DNA from: Zeus faber
Lineage: Eukaryota; Chordata; Actinopteri; Zeiformes; Zeidae
Assembly: GCA_960531495.1 (NCBI GenBank)
Contig: CAUIJY010000091.1
Coordinates: 5,001 to 69,000, forward strand
Direction: 5' to 3'
DNA: 64,000 nucleotides
In this document: positions 49,601 to 64,000 of the stretch, one piece after another
Numbering within the stretch: the stretch's first letter is position 1
Layout: each line of letters opens with the position of its first letter
Notes under the pieces: generated by a model
Database searches by the model: none
Told to the model about the DNA's origin: nothing
What the model saw: the letters and a program-made list of their open reading frames with translations, nothing else
Program-made: the position numbers and the translations under genes

Positions 49601-52600
49601 GAACAAAAATATCCCACTGACAAATAGAGGTCGTACCCAAACTCTACAAAATCCAATTGAAAATGGAAGAAGTTTCCCAATGACAAACTGAGACAGAACT
49701 GACCTATACTCAATAAAATCTAAGAACATAGATATCCCACTGACAAATAGAGGTCGTACCCAAACTCTACAAAATCCAATTGAAAATGGAAGAAGTTTCC
49801 CAATGACAAACAGAGACGGAACTTACCTATACTCAACTAAATCTAAGAACATAGATATCCCACGGACAAATAGAGGTCATACCCAAACTCATCAAAATCC
49901 AACCAACAAGAGTAGAAATATTTCCTAAAATAAACCAATTGACCGGGGGACACACACCAGGGTCTTGACGAAGCCCAGGTGGCCTGCCTCAAGGAGAGGG
50001 TGTATAGTTTGTTTAAAAGGCTGAAACACTCAATGATCCTGAGGTACACTACTGATGAATGTGTCCTAAATTTCTAAAAGTAATCATATAGAAATGCGGA
50101 GAAAGAACAAATAAGGTATTCTTAACCACTCTTAACAACTTGAAACAAAAAACAAATAAGGTGTTCTTAACCACTCTTAAAGAAAACAACTACGTCTACC
50201 AACAACTAATAAAGCATCTAAACAACAAATATAAGACAAATTACTCTGGACCTATACTACTAAGAGGAAACAAGCATCCTTTTAAATGTAAGTCACCTTA
50301 AACCCTGGTTAGGGGACTTCTCCTTGAAGCCAGAATATGCCTATATTCTTTAACCCAAATGGGATAACTACAAAACATGAACCTGACACTCTACCTAACA
50401 TAATACGGGAATGGAGAATCTTGATAACGTGCGACGGCCCGTGCATTACCTTTGGTCCCCTATACCAAACTGACCATGCTGGCCAGGGGGGAACATAGGA
50501 AAAGTACTCACCAATACATACCAGGCTACCCAAACTGGGTAGACGGGATCATCAATACAGTACTCACCCAACCTAATCTAGCCTGTGCCTCGGAAAGCAG
50601 ATTCTCCTTATAACCCATTATATGTATTATCTAACCAAATATCTCTCCCCTTTCTTTCCTCCTCTTAAAGGCATTGACATGGCGCAAGATAAGGTGTACA
50701 ACAACTTCCAACTATTGATTAGAGTCTATTCTCATAAATTAACAACTATACAAAATAACTTAGCTTACAATTTTTTTTTTTTTTTCTCTTTTTTCATTCT
50801 TTTTCTCACTCTCTTCCCCTTCTCTCAGGAAACTGAGAGAGCTGGGACGGTAGAGAATAGCCCGAACAGGCAGGAGGAGAATGCAGTCCGAACAGACGGC
50901 TCTCCTTCCCTCTACCTCCCTTCTACATATACTTCTCCTCCACTTCCCTCTCCTCTCCAACCCTAATCCTAAAACCCTGACCCTAACCCTAACCCTAACT
51001 CTAGCTCTAAACCTAACCCTAACGTTAACCCTAAGACTTAACCCTAAACCTAACCCTTAGCCTAACCCTAAACCTAAGCCTAGCCCTGGTTCTAAACCTA
51101 ACCCTAACCCTAACGTTAACCCTAAGACCTAGCCCTAAACCTAACCCCAAACCTAACCCTAAACCTAACCCTTATCCTAACCCTAAAACCAAATCCTAAC
51201 CCTAACCATTGACGAATAGAGGTCGTACCCAAACTCAACAAAATCCAAGAACAAAAATATCCCACTGACAAATAGAGGTCGTACCCAAACTCTACAAAAT
51301 CCAATTGAAAATGGAAGAAGTTTCCCAATGACAAACTGAGACAGAACTGACCTATACTCAATAAAATCTAAGAACATAGATATCCCACTGACAAATAGAG
51401 GTCGTACCCAAACTCTACAAAATCCAATTGAAAATGGAAGAAGTTTCCCAATGACAAACAGAGACGGAACTTACCTATACTCAACTAAATCTAAGAACAT
51501 AGATATCCCACGGACAAATAGAGGTCATACCCAAACTCATCAAAATCCAACCAACAAGAGTAGAAATATTTCCTAAAATAAACCAATTGACCGGGGGACA
51601 CACACCAGGGTCTTGACGAAGCCCAGGTGGCCTGCCTCAAGGAGAGGGTGTATAGTTTGTTTAAAAGGCTGAAACACTCAATGATCCTGAGGTACACTAC
51701 TGATGAATGTGTCCTAAATTTCTAAAAGTAATCATATAGAAATGCGGAGAAAGAACAAATAAGGTATTCTTAACCACTCTTAACAACTTGAAACAAAAAA
51801 CAAATAAGGTGTTCTTAACCACTCTTAAAGAAAACAACTACGTCTACCAACAACTAATAAAGCATCTAAACAACAAATATAAGACAAATTACTCTGGACC
51901 TATACTACTAAGAGGAAACAAGCATCCTTTTAAATGTAAGTCACCTTAAACCCTGGTTAGGGGACTTCTCCTTGAAGCCAGAATATGCCTATATTCTTTA
52001 ACCCAAATGGGATAACTACAAAACATGAACCTGACACTCTACCTAACATAATACGGGAATGGAGAATCTTGATAACGTGCGACGGCCCGTGCATTACCTT
52101 TGGTCCCCTATACCAAACTGACCATGCTGGCCAGGGGGGAACATAGGAAAAGTACTCACCAATACATACCAGGCTACCCAAACTGGGTAGACGGGATCAT
52201 CAATACAGTACTCACCCAACCTAATCTAGCCTGTGCCTCGGAAAGCAGATTCTCCTTATAACCCATTATATGTATTATCTAACCAAATATCTCTCCCCTT
52301 TCTTTCCTCCTCTTAAAGGCATTGACATGGCGCAAGATAAGGTGTACAACAACTTCCAACTATTGATTAGAGTCTATTCTCATAAATTAACAACTATACA
52401 AAATAACTTAGCTTACAATTTTTTTTTTTTTTTCTCTTTTTTCATTCTTTTTCTCACTCTCTTCCCCTTCTCTCAGGAAACTGAGAGAGCTGGGACGGTA
52501 GAGAATAGCCCGAACAGGCAGGAGGAGAATGCAGTCCGAACAGACGGCTCTCCTTCCCTCTACCTCCCTTCTACATATACTTCTCCTCCACTTCCCTCTC

Positions 52601-55600
52601 CTCTCCAACCCTAATCCTAAAACCCTGACCCTAACCCTAACCCTAACTCTAGCTCTAAACCTAACCCTAACGTTAACCCTAAGACTTAACCCTAAACCTA
52701 ACCCTTAGCCTAACCCTAAACCTAAGCCTAGCCCTGCCCTGGTTCTAAACCTAACCCTAACCCTAACGTTAACCCTAAGACCTAGCCCTAAACCTAACCC
52801 CAAACCTAACCCTAAACCTAACCCTTATCCTAACCCTAAAACCAAATCCTAACCCTAACCATTGACGAATAGAGGTCGTACCCAAACTCAACAAAATCCA
52901 AGAACAAAAATATCCCACTGACAAATAGAGGTCGTACCCAAACTCTACAAAATCCAATTGAAAATGGAAGAAGTTTCCCAATGACAAACTGAGACAGAAC
53001 TGACCTATACTCAATAAAATCTAAGAACATAGATATCCCACTGACAAATAGAGGTCGTACCCAAACTCTACAAAATCCAATTGAAAATGGAAGAAGTTTC
53101 CCAATGACAAACAGAGACGGAACTTACCTATACTCAACTAAATCTAAGAACATAGATATCCCACGGACAAATAGAGGTCATACCCAAACTCATCAAAATC
53201 CAACCAACAAGAGTAGAAATATTTCCTAAAATAAACCAATTGACCGGGGGACACACACCAGGGTCTTGACGAAGCCCAGGTGGCCTGCCTCAAGGAGAGG
53301 GTGTATAGTTTGTTTAAAAGGCTGAAACACTCAATGATCCTGAGGTACACTACTGATGAATGTGTCCTAAATTTCTAAAAGTAATCATATAGAAATGCGG
53401 AGAAAGAACAAATAAGGTATTCTTAACCACTCTTAACAACTTGAAACAAAAAACAAATAAGGTGTTCTTAACCACTCTTAAAGAAAACAACTACGTCTAC
53501 CAACAACTAATAAAGCATCTAAACAACAAATATAAGACAAATTACTCTGGACCTATACTACTAAGAGGAAACAAGCATCCTTTTAAATGTAAGTCACCTT
53601 AAACCCTGGTTAGGGGACTTCTCCTTGAAGCCAGAATATGCCTATATTCTTTAACCCAAATGGGATAACTACAAAACATGAACCTGACACTCTACCTAAC
53701 ATAATACGGGAATGGAGAATCTTGATAACGTGCGACGGCCCGTGCATTACCTTTGGTCCCCTATACCAAACTGACCATGCTGGCCAGGGGGGAACATAGG
53801 AAAAGTACTCACCAATACATACCAGGCTACCCAAACTGGGTAGACGGGATCATCAATACAGTACTCACCCAACCTAATCTAGCCTGTGCCTCGGAAAGCA
53901 GATTCTCCTTATAACCCATTATATGTATTATCTAACCAAATATCTCTCCCCTTTCTTTCCTCCTCTTAAAGGCATTGACATGGCGCAAGATAAGGTGTAC
54001 AACAACTTCCAACTATTGATTAGAGTCTATTCTCATAAATTAACAACTATACAAAATAACTTAGCTTACAATTTTTTTTTTTTTTCTCTTTTTTCATTCT
54101 TTTTCTCACTCTCTTCCCCTTCTCTCAGGAAACTGAGAGAGCTGGGACGGTAGAGAATAGCCCGAACAGGCAGGAGGAGAATGCAGTCCGAACAGACGGC
54201 TCTCCTTCCCTCTACCTCCCTTCTACATATACTTCTCCTCCACTTCCCTCTCCTCTCCAACCCTAATCCTAAAACCCTGACCCTAACCCTAACCCTAACT
54301 CTAGCTCTAAACCTAACCCTAACGTTAACCCTAAGACTTAACCCTAAACCTAACCCTTAGCCTAACCCTAAACCTAAGCCTAGCCCTGGTTCTAAACCTA
54401 ACCCTAACCCTAACGTTAACCCTAAGACCTAGCCCTAAACCTAACCCCAAACCTAACCCTTATCCTAACCCTAAAACCAAATCCTAACCCTAACCATTGA
54501 CGAATAGAGGTCGTACCCAAACTCAACAAAATCCAAGAACAAAAATATCCCACTGACAAATAGAGGTCGTACCCAAACTCTACAAAATCCAATTGAAAAT
54601 GGAAGAAGTTTCCCAATGACAAACTGAGACAGAACTGACCTATACTCAATAAAATCTAAGAACATAGATATCCCACTGACAAATAGAGGTCGTACCCAAA
54701 CTCTACAAAATCCAATTGAAAATGGAAGAAGTTTCCCAATGACAAACAGAGACGGAACTTACCTATACTCAACTAAATCTAAGAACATAGATATCCCACG
54801 GACAAATAGAGGTCATACCCAAACTCATCAAAATCCAACCAACAAGAGTAGAAATATTTCCTAAAATAAACCAATTGACCGGGGGACACACACCAGGGTC
54901 TTGACGAAGCCCAGGTGGCCTGCCTCAAGGAGAGGGTGTATAGTTTGTTTAAAAGGCTGAAACACTCAATGATCCTGAGGTACACTACTGATGAATGTGT
55001 CCTAAATTTCTAAAAGTAATCATATAGAAATGCGGAGAAAGAACAAATAAGGTATTCTTAACCACTCTTAACAACTTGAAACAAAAAACAAATAAGGTGT
55101 TCTTAACCACTCTTAAAGAAAACAACTACGTCTACCAACAACTAATAAAGCATCTAAACAACAAATATAAGACAAATTACTCTGGACCTATACTACTAAG
55201 AGGAAACAAGCATCCTTTTAAATGTAAGTCACCTTAAACCCTGGTTAGGGGACTTCTCCTTGAAGCCAGAATATGCCTATATTCTTTAACCCAAATGGGA
55301 TAACTACAAAACATGAACCTGACACTCTACCTAACATAATACGGGAATGGAGAATCTTGATAACGTGCGACGGCCCGTGCATTACCTTTGGTCCCCTATA
55401 CCAAACTGACCATGCTGGCCAGGGGGGAACATAGGAAAAGTACTCACCAATACATACCAGGCTACCCAAACTGGGTAGACGGGATCATCAATACAGTACT
55501 CACCCAACCTAATCTAGCCTGTGCCTCGGAAAGCAGATTCTCCTTATAACCCATTATATGTATTATCTAACCAAATATCTCTCCCCTTTCTTTCCTCCTC

Positions 55601-58600
55601 TTAAAGGCATTGACATGGCGCAAGATAAGGTGTACAACAACTTCCAACTATTGATTAGAGTCTATTCTCATAAATTAACAACTATACAAAATAACTTAGC
55701 TTACAATTATTTTTTTTTTTTTTCTCTTTTTTCATTCTTTTTCTCACTCTCTTCCCCTTCTCTCAGGAAACTGAGAGAGCTGGGACGGTAGAGAATAGCC
55801 CGAACAGGCAGGAGGAGAATGCAGTCCGAACAGACGGCTCTCCTTCCCTCTACCTCCCTTCTACATATACTTCTCCTCCACTTCCCTCTCCTCTCCAACC
55901 CTAATCCTAAAACCCTGACCCTAACCCTAACCCTAACTCTAGCTCTAAACCTAACCCTAACGTTAACCCTAAGACTTAACCCTAAACCTAACCCTTAGCC
56001 TAACCCTAAACCTAAGCCTAGCCCTGGTTCTAAACCTAACCCTAACCCTAACGTTAACCCTAAGACCTAGCCCTAAACCTAACCCCAAACCTAACCCTAA
56101 ACCTAACCCTTATCCTAACCCTAAAACCAAATCCTAACCCTAACCATTGACGAATAGAGGTCGTACCCAAACTCAACAAAATCCAAGAACAAAAATATCC
56201 CACTGACAAATAGAGGTCGTACCCAAACTCTACAAAATCCAATTGAAAATGGAAGAAGTTTCCCAATGACAAACTGAGACAGAACTGACCTATACTCAAT
56301 AAAATCTAAGAACATAGATATCCCACTGACAAATAGAGGTCGTACCCAAACTCTACAAAATCCAATTGAAAATGGAAGAAGTTTCCCAATGACAAACAGA
56401 GACGGAACTTACCTATACTCAACTAAATCTAAGAACATAGATATCCCACGGACAAATAGAGGTCATACCCAAACTCATCAAAATCCAACCAACAAGAGTA
56501 GAAATATTTCCTAAAATAAACCAATTGACCGGGGGACACACACCAGGGTCTTGACGAAGCCCAGGTGGCCTGCCTCAAGGAGAGGGTGTATAGTTTGTTT
56601 AAAAGGCTGAAACACTCAATGATCCTGAGGTACACTACTGATGAATGTGTCCTAAATTTCTAAAAGTAATCATATAGAAATGCGGAGAAAGAACAAATAA
56701 GGTATTCTTAACCACTCTTAACAACTTGAAACAAAAAACAAATAAGGTGTTCTTAACCACTCTTAAAGAAAACAACTACGTCTACCAACAACTAATAAAG
56801 CATCTAAACAACAAATATAAGACAAATTACTCTGGACCTATACTACTAAGAGGAAACAAGCATCCTTTTAAATGTAAGTCACCTTAAACCCTGGTTAGGG
56901 GACTTCTCCTTGAAGCCAGAATATGCCTATATTCTTTAACCCAAATGGGATAACTACAAAACATGAACCTGACACTCTACCTAACATAATACGGGAATGG
57001 AGAATCTTGATAACGTGCGACGGCCCGTGCATTACCTTTGGTCCCCTATACCAAACTGACCATGCTGGCCAGGGGGGAACATAGGAAAAGTACTCACCAA
57101 TACATACCAGGCTACCCAAACTGGGTAGACGGGATCATCAATACAGTACTCACCCAACCTAATCTAGCCTGTGCCTCGGAAAGCAGATTCTCCTTATAAC
57201 CCATTATATGTATTATCTAACCAAATATCTCTCCCCTTTCTTTCCTCCTCTTAAAGGCATTGACATGGCACAAGATAAGGTGTACAACAACTTCCAACTA
57301 TTGATTAGAGTCTATTCTCATAAATTAACAACTATACAAAATAACTTAGCTTACAATTTTTTTTTTTTTTTTTCTCTTTTTTCATTCTTTTTCTCACTCT
57401 CTTCCCCTTCTCTCAGGAAACTGAGAGAGCTGGGACGGTAGAGAATAGCCCGAACAGGCAGGAGGAGAATGCAGTCCGAACAGACGGCTCTCCTTCCCTC
57501 TACCTCCCTTCTACATATACTTCTCCTCCACTTCCCTCTCCTCTCCAACCCTAATCCTAAAACCCTGACCCTAACCCTAACCCTAACTCTAGCTCTAAAC
57601 CTAACCCTAACGTTAACCCTAAGACTTAACCCTAAACCTAACCCTTAGCCTAACCCTAAACCTAAGCCTAGCCCTGGTTCTAAACCTAACCCTAACCCTA
57701 ACGTTAACCCTAAGACCTAGCCCTAAACCTAACCCCAAACCTAACCCTAAACCTAACCCTTATCCTAACCCTAAAACCAAATCCTAACCCTAACCATTGA
57801 CGAATAGAGGTCGTACCCAAACTCAACAAAATCCAAGAACAAAAATATCCCACTGACAAATAGAGGTCGTACCCAAACTCTACAAAATCCAATTGAAAAT
57901 GGAAGAAGTTTCCCAATGACAAACTGAGACAGAACTGACCTATACTCAATAAAATCTAAGAACATAGATATCCCACTGACAAATAGAGGTCGTACCCAAA
58001 CTCTACAAAATCCAATTGAAAATGGAAGAAGTTTCCCAATGACAAACAGAGACGGAACTTACCTATACTCAACTAAATCTAAGAACATAGATATCCCACG
58101 GACAAATAGAGGTCATACCCAAACTCATCAAAATCCAACCAACAAGAGTAGAAATATTTCCTAAAATAAACCAATTGACCGGGGGACACACACCAGGGTC
58201 TTGACGAACCCCAGGTGGCCTGCCTCAAGGAGAGGGTGTATAGTTTGTTTAAAAGGCTGAAACACTCAATGATCCTGAGGTACACTACTGATGAATGTGT
58301 CCTAAATTTCTAAAAGTAATCATATAGAAATGCGGAGAAAGAACAAATAAGGTATTCTTAACCACTCTTAACAACTTGAAACAAAAAACAAATAAGGTGT
58401 TCTTAACCACTCTTAAAGAAAACAACTACGTCTACCAACAACTAATAAAGCATCTAAACAACAAATATAAGACAAATTACTCTGGACCTATACTACTAAG
58501 AGGAAACAAGCATCCTTTTAAATGTAAGTCACCTTAAACCCTGGTTAGGGGACTTCTCCTTGAAGCCAGAATATGCCTATATTCTTTAACCCAAATGGGA

Positions 58601-61600
58601 TAACTACAAAACATGAACCTGACACTCTACCTAACATAATACGGGAATGGAGAATCTTGATAACGTGCGACGGCCCGTGCATTACCTTTGGTCCCCTATA
58701 CCAAACTGACCATGCTGGCCAGGGGGGAACATAGGAAAAGTACTCACCAATACATACCAGGCTACCCAAACTGGGTAGACGGGATCATCAATACAGTACT
58801 CACCCAACCTAATCTAGCCTGTGCCTCGGAAAGCAGATTCTCCTTATAACCCATTATATGTATTATCTAACCAAATATCTCTCCCCTTTCTTTCCTCCTC
58901 TTAAAGGCATTGACATGGCGCAAGATAAGGTGTACAACAACTTCCAACTATTGATTAGAGTCTATTCTCATAAATTAACAACTATACAAAATAACTTAGC
59001 TTACAATTTTTTTTTTTTTTTCTCTTTTTTCATTCTTTTTCTCACTCTCTTCCCCTTCTCTCAGGAAACTGAGAGAGCTGGGACGGTAGAGAATAGCCCG
59101 AACAGGCAGGAGGAGAATGCAGTCCGAACAGACGGCTCTCCTTCCCTCTACCTCCCTTCTACATATACTTCTCCTCCACTTCCCTCTCCTCTCCAACCCT
59201 AATCCTAAAACCCTGACCCTAACCCTAACCCTAACTCTAGCTCTAAACCTAACCCTAACGTTAACCCTAAGACTTAACCCTAAACCTAACCCTTAGCCTA
59301 ACCCTAAACCTAAGCCTAGCCCTGGTTCTAAACCTAACCCTAACCCTAACGTTAACCCTAAGACCTAGCCCTAAACCTAACCCCAAACCTAACCCTAAAC
59401 CTAACCCTTATCCTAACCCTAAAACCAAATCCTAACCCTAACCATTGACGAATAGAGGTCGTACCCAAACTCAACAAAATCCAAGAACAAAAATATCCCA
59501 CTGACAAATAGAGGTCGTACCCAAACTCTACAAAATCCAATTGAAAATGGAAGAAGTTTCCCAATGACAAACTGAGACAGAACTGACCTATACTCAATAA
59601 AATCTAAGAACATAGATATCCCACTGACAAATAGAGGTCGTACCCAAACTCTACAAAATCCAATTGAAAATGGAAGAAGTTCCCCAATGACAAACAGAGA
59701 CGGAACTTACCTATACTCAACTAAATCTAAGAACATAGATATCCCACGGACAAATAGAGGTCATACCCAAACTCATCAAAATCCAACCAACAAGAGTAGA
59801 AATATTTCCTAAAATAAACCAATTGACCGGGGGACACACACCAGGGTCTTGACGAAGCCCAGGTGGCCTGCCTCAAGGAGAGGGTGTATAGTTTGTTTAA
59901 AAGGCTGAAACACTCAATGATCCTGAGGTACACTACTGATGAATGTGTCCTAAATTTCTAAAAGTAATCATATAGAAATGCGGAGAAAGAACAAATAAGG
60001 TATTCTTAACCACTCTTAACAACTTGAAACAAAAAACAAATAAGGTGTTCTTAACCACTCTTAAAGAAAACAACTACGTCTACCAACAACTAATAAAGCA
60101 TCTAAACAACAAATATAAGACAAATTACTCTGGACCTATACTACTAAGAGGAAACAAGCATCCTTTTAAATGTAAGTCACCTTAAACCCTGGTTAGGGGA
60201 CTTCTCCTTGAAGCCAGAATATGCCTATATTCTTTAACCCAAATGGGATAACTACAAAACATGAACCTGACACTCTACCTAACATAATACGGGAATGGAG
60301 AATCTTGATAACGTGCGACGGCCCGTGCATTACCTTTGGTCCCCTATACCAAACTGACCATGCTGGCCAGGGGGGAACATAGGAAAAGTACTCACCAATA
60401 CATACCAGGCTACCCAAACTGGGTAGACGGGATCATCAATACAGTACTCACCCAACCTAATCTAGCCTGTGCCTCGGAAAGCAGATTCTCCTTATAACCC
60501 ATTATATGTATTATCTAACCAAATATCTCTCCCCTTTCTTTCCTCCTCTTAAAGGCATTGACATGGCGCAAGATAAGGTGTACAACAACTTCCAACTATT
60601 GATTAGAGTCTATTCTCATAAATTAACAACTATACAAAATAACTTAGCTTACAATTATTTTTTTTTTTTTTCTCTTTTTTCATTCTTTTTCTCACTCTCT
60701 TCCCCTTCTCTCAGGAAACTGAGAGAGCTGGGACGGTAGAGAATAGCCCGAACAGGCAGGAGGAGAATGCAGTCCGAACAGACGGCTCTCCTTCCCTCTA
60801 CCTCCCTTCTATATATACTTCTCCTCCACTTCCCTCTCCTCTCCAACCCTAATCCTAAAACCCTGACCCTAACCCTAACCCTAACTCTAGCTCTAAACCT
60901 AACCCTAACGTTAACCCTAAGACTTAACCCTAAACCTAACCCTTAGCCTAACCCTAAACCTAAGCCTAGCCCTGGTTCTAAACCTAACCCTAACCCTAAC
61001 GTTAACCCTAAGACCTAGCCCTAAACCTAACCCCAAACCTAACCCTAAACCTAACCCTTATCCTAACCCTAAAACCAAATCCTAACCCTAACCATTGACG
61101 AATAGAGGTCGTACCCAAACTCAACAAAATCCAAGAACAAAAATATCCCACTGACAAATAGAGGTCGTACCCAAACTCTACAAAATCCAATTGAAAATGG
61201 AAGAAGTTTCCCAATGACAAACTGAGACAGAACTGACCTATACTCAATAAAATCTAAGAACATAGATATCCCACTGACAAATAGAGGTCGTACCCAAACT
61301 CTACAAAATCCAATTGAAAATGGAAGAAGTTTCCCAATGACAAACAGAGACGGAACTTACCTATACTCAACTAAATCTAAGAACATAGATATCCCACGGA
61401 CAAATAGAGGTCATACCCAAACTCATCAAAATCCAACCAACAAGAGTAGAAATATTTCCTAAAATAAACCAATTGACCGGGGGACACACACCAGGGTCTT
61501 GACGAAGCCCAGGTGGCCTGCCTCAAGGAGAGGGTGTATAGTTTGTTTAAAAGGCTGAAACACTCAATGATCCTGAGGTACACTACTGATGAATGTGTCC

Positions 61601-64000
61601 TAAATTTCTAAAAGTAATCATATAGAAATGCGGAGAAAGAACAAATAAGGTATTCTTAACCACTCTTAACAACTTGAAACAAAAAACAAATAAGGTGTTC
61701 TTAACCACTCTTAAAGAAAACAACTACGTCTACCAACAACTAATAAAGCATCTAAACAACAAATATAAGACAAATTACTCTGGACCTATACTACTAAGAG
61801 GAAACAAGCATCCTTTTAAATGTAAGTCACCTTAAACCCTGGTTAGGGGACTTCTCCTTGAAGCCAGAATATGCCTATATTCTTTAACCCAAATGGGATA
61901 ACTACAAAACATGAACCTGACACTCTACCTAACATAATACGGGAATGGAGAATCTTGATAACGTGCGACGGCCCGTGCATTACCTTTGGTCCCCTATACC
62001 AAACTGACCATGCTGGCCAGGGGGGAACATAGGAAAAGTACTCACCAATACATACCAGGCTACCCAAACTGGGTAGACGGGATCATCAATACAGTACTCA
62101 CCCAACCTAATCTAGCCTGTGCCTCGGAAAGCAGATTCTCCTTATAACCCATTATATGTATTATCTAACCAAATATCTCTCCCCTTTCTTTCCTCCTCTT
62201 AAAGGCATTGACATGGCGCAAGATAAGGTGTACAACAACTTCCAACTATTGATTAGAGTCTATTCTCATAAATTAACAACTATACAAAATAACTTAGCTT
62301 ACAATTTTTTTTTTTTTCTCTTTTTTCATTCTTTTTCTCACTCTCTTCCCCTTCTCTCAGGAAACTGAGAGAGCTGGGACGGTAGAGAATAGCCCGAACA
62401 GGCAGGAGGAGAATGCAGTCCGAACAGACGGCTCTCCTTCCCTCTACCTCCCTTCTACATATACTTCTCCTCCACTTCCCTCTCCTCTCCAACCCTAATC
62501 CTAAAACCCTGACCCTAACCCTAACCCTAACTCTAGCTCTAAACCTAACCCTAACGTTAACCCTAAGACTTAACCCTAAACCTAACCCTTAGCCTAACCC
62601 TAAACCTAAGCCTAGCCCTGGTTCTAAACCTAACCCTAACCCTAACGTTAACCCTAAGACCTAGCCCTAAACCTAACCCCAAACCTAACCCTAAACCTAA
62701 CCCTTATCCTAACCCTAAAACCAAATCCTAACCCTAACCATTGACGAATAGAGGTCGTACCCAAACTCAACAAAATCCAAGAACAAAAATATCCCACTGA
62801 CAAATAGAGGTCGTACCCAAACTCTACAAAATCCAATTGAAAATGGAAGAAGTTTCCCAATGACAAACTGAGACAGAACTGACCTATACTCAATAAAATC
62901 TAAGAACATAGATATCCCACTGACAAATAGAGGTCGTACCCAAACTCTACAAAATCCAATTGAAAATGGAAGAAGTTTCCCAATGACAAACAGAGACGGA
63001 ACTTACCTATACTCAACTAAATCTAAGAACATAGATATCCCACGGACAAATAGAGGTCATACCCAAACTCATCAAAATCCAACCAACAAGAGTAGAAATA
63101 TTTCCTAAAATAAACCAATTGACCGGGGGACACACACCAGGGTCTTGACGAAGCCCAGGTGGCCTGCCTCAAGGAGAGGGTGTATAGTTTGTTTAAAAGG
63201 CTGAAACACTCAATGATCCTGAGGTACACTACTGATGAATGTGTCCTAAATTTCTAAAAGTAATCATATAGAAATGCGGAGAAAGAACAAATAAGGTATT
63301 CTTAACCACTCTTAACAACTTGAAACAAAAAACAAATAAGGTGTTCTTAACCACTCTTAAAGAAAACAACTACGTCTACCAACAACTAATAAAGCATCTA
63401 AACAACAAATATAAGACAAATTACTCTGGACCTATACTACTAAGAGGAAACAAGCATCCTTTTAAATGTAAGTCACCTTAAACCCTGGTTAGGGGACTTC
63501 TCCTTGAAGCCAGAATATGCCTATATTCTTTAACCCAAATGGGATAACTACAAAACATGAACCTGACACTCTACCTAACATAATACGGGAATGGAGAATC
63601 TTGATAACGTGCGACGGCCCGTGCATTACCTTTGGTCCCCTATACCAAACTGACCATGCTGGCCAGGGGGGAACATAGGAAAAGTACTCACCAATACATA
63701 CCAGGCTACCCAAACTGGGTAGACGGGATCATCAATACAGTACTCACCCAACCTAATCTAGCCTGTGCCTCGGAAAGCAGATTCTCCTTATAACCCATTA
63801 TATGTATTATCTAACCAAATATCTCTCCCCTTTCTTTCCTCCTCTTAAAGGCATTGACATGGCGCAAGATAAGGTGTACAACAACTTCCAACTATTGATT
63901 AGAGTCTATTCTCATAAATTAACAACTATACAAAATAACTTAGCTTACAATTATTTTTTTTTTTTTTCTCTTTTTTCATTCTTTTTCTCACTCTCTTCCC
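46627..64000 (+). repeat. Array 2: about 10.5 copies of a ~1648-bp unit, continuing past the window
   Basis: Units start (TTTCCTAAAA) at 46627, 48274, 49921, 51569, 53222, 54857, 56507, 58157, 59805, 61455 and 63101. Lengths are 1647, 1647, 1648, 1653, 1635, 1650, 1650, 1648, 1650 and 1646. The unit has the same modules as array 1 but lacks about 42 bp in the short repeats plus 6- and 12-bp telomeric hexamer groups, and has a longer poly-T (13-17 against 9). Array-wide fixed differences (for example GGGATTGG to GGGAATGG, CTGCCCATG to CTGACCATG) make it a separate subfamily. Copies also carry private changes: 5 extra bases at 52731-52741, 12 bases lost near 54450, G to A near 57270, G to C near 58209, T to C near 59681. 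Confidence 0.96.

Overview
The window is one end of a linear eukaryotic chromosome, read from the terminus inward. Bases 1-3900 are an almost pure CCCTAA array, so the G-rich TTAGGG strand runs 5'->3' towards base 1, as expected at a left end. Everything after it is subtelomeric repeat. I recognise no protein-coding gene, tRNA, rRNA or transposon with coding capacity. The species cannot be fixed from this: TTAGGG is shared by animals, many fungi, several protist lineages and some plants. The long telomere argues mildly against a typical filamentous fungus, which usually has short telomeres (established knowledge, weak inference).

Layout. The same ordered set of modules occurs twice, head to tail. 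Distal copy: telomere (1-3900); 1.2 copies of a 318-bp repeat (3897-4292); degenerate telomeric sequence (4293-5055); AT-rich low complexity (5056-5340); a CpG-dense segment ending in a poly(A) run (5341-5689); a block found only in the two cassettes (5690-6942) that contains a multi-hairpin foldback; a conserved 173-bp core element (6943-7115); a layered 59/178/832-bp repeat (7116-9464); and 18.4 copies of a 1703-bp unit (9477-40858). Proximal copy: a 70-bp interstitial telomeric tract (40859-40928); 4 copies of the 318-bp repeat (40926-42209); degenerate telomere (42210-42975); the AT-rich, CpG-dense and cassette-only blocks (42976-44862); core and layered repeat (44863-46570); a junction seeded with short telomeric motifs (46571-46626); and about 10.5 copies of a related 1647-1653-bp unit (46627 to the end of the window, where the array is still running).

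How the parts relate. The 1.7-kb unit carries the cassette modules in the same order (318-bp fragment, degenerate telomere, 123-bp repeats, core, short repeats, 188-bp element) but lacks the roughly 1.6-kb AT/CpG/cassette-only part. It looks like a shortened, circularly permuted subtelomere turned into a concatemer. Module boundaries repeatedly fall at telomeric motifs or at one 9-bp motif, CAGTACTCA. Array 1 shows a single substitution on reading (39704), while array 2 has scattered SNPs, small indels and poly-T length changes. The simplest reading is recent copying or rolling amplification of a subtelomeric cassette onto an older, already capped end, leaving the old telomere as a scar at 40859-40928. 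This is inference from sequence structure. An assembly artefact in the 31-kb homogeneous array must be excluded with long reads.

The many short open frames are not supported as genes. They recur because the DNA repeats, are broken by homopolymer length changes, or differ between arrays only by amino-acid-changing substitutions.
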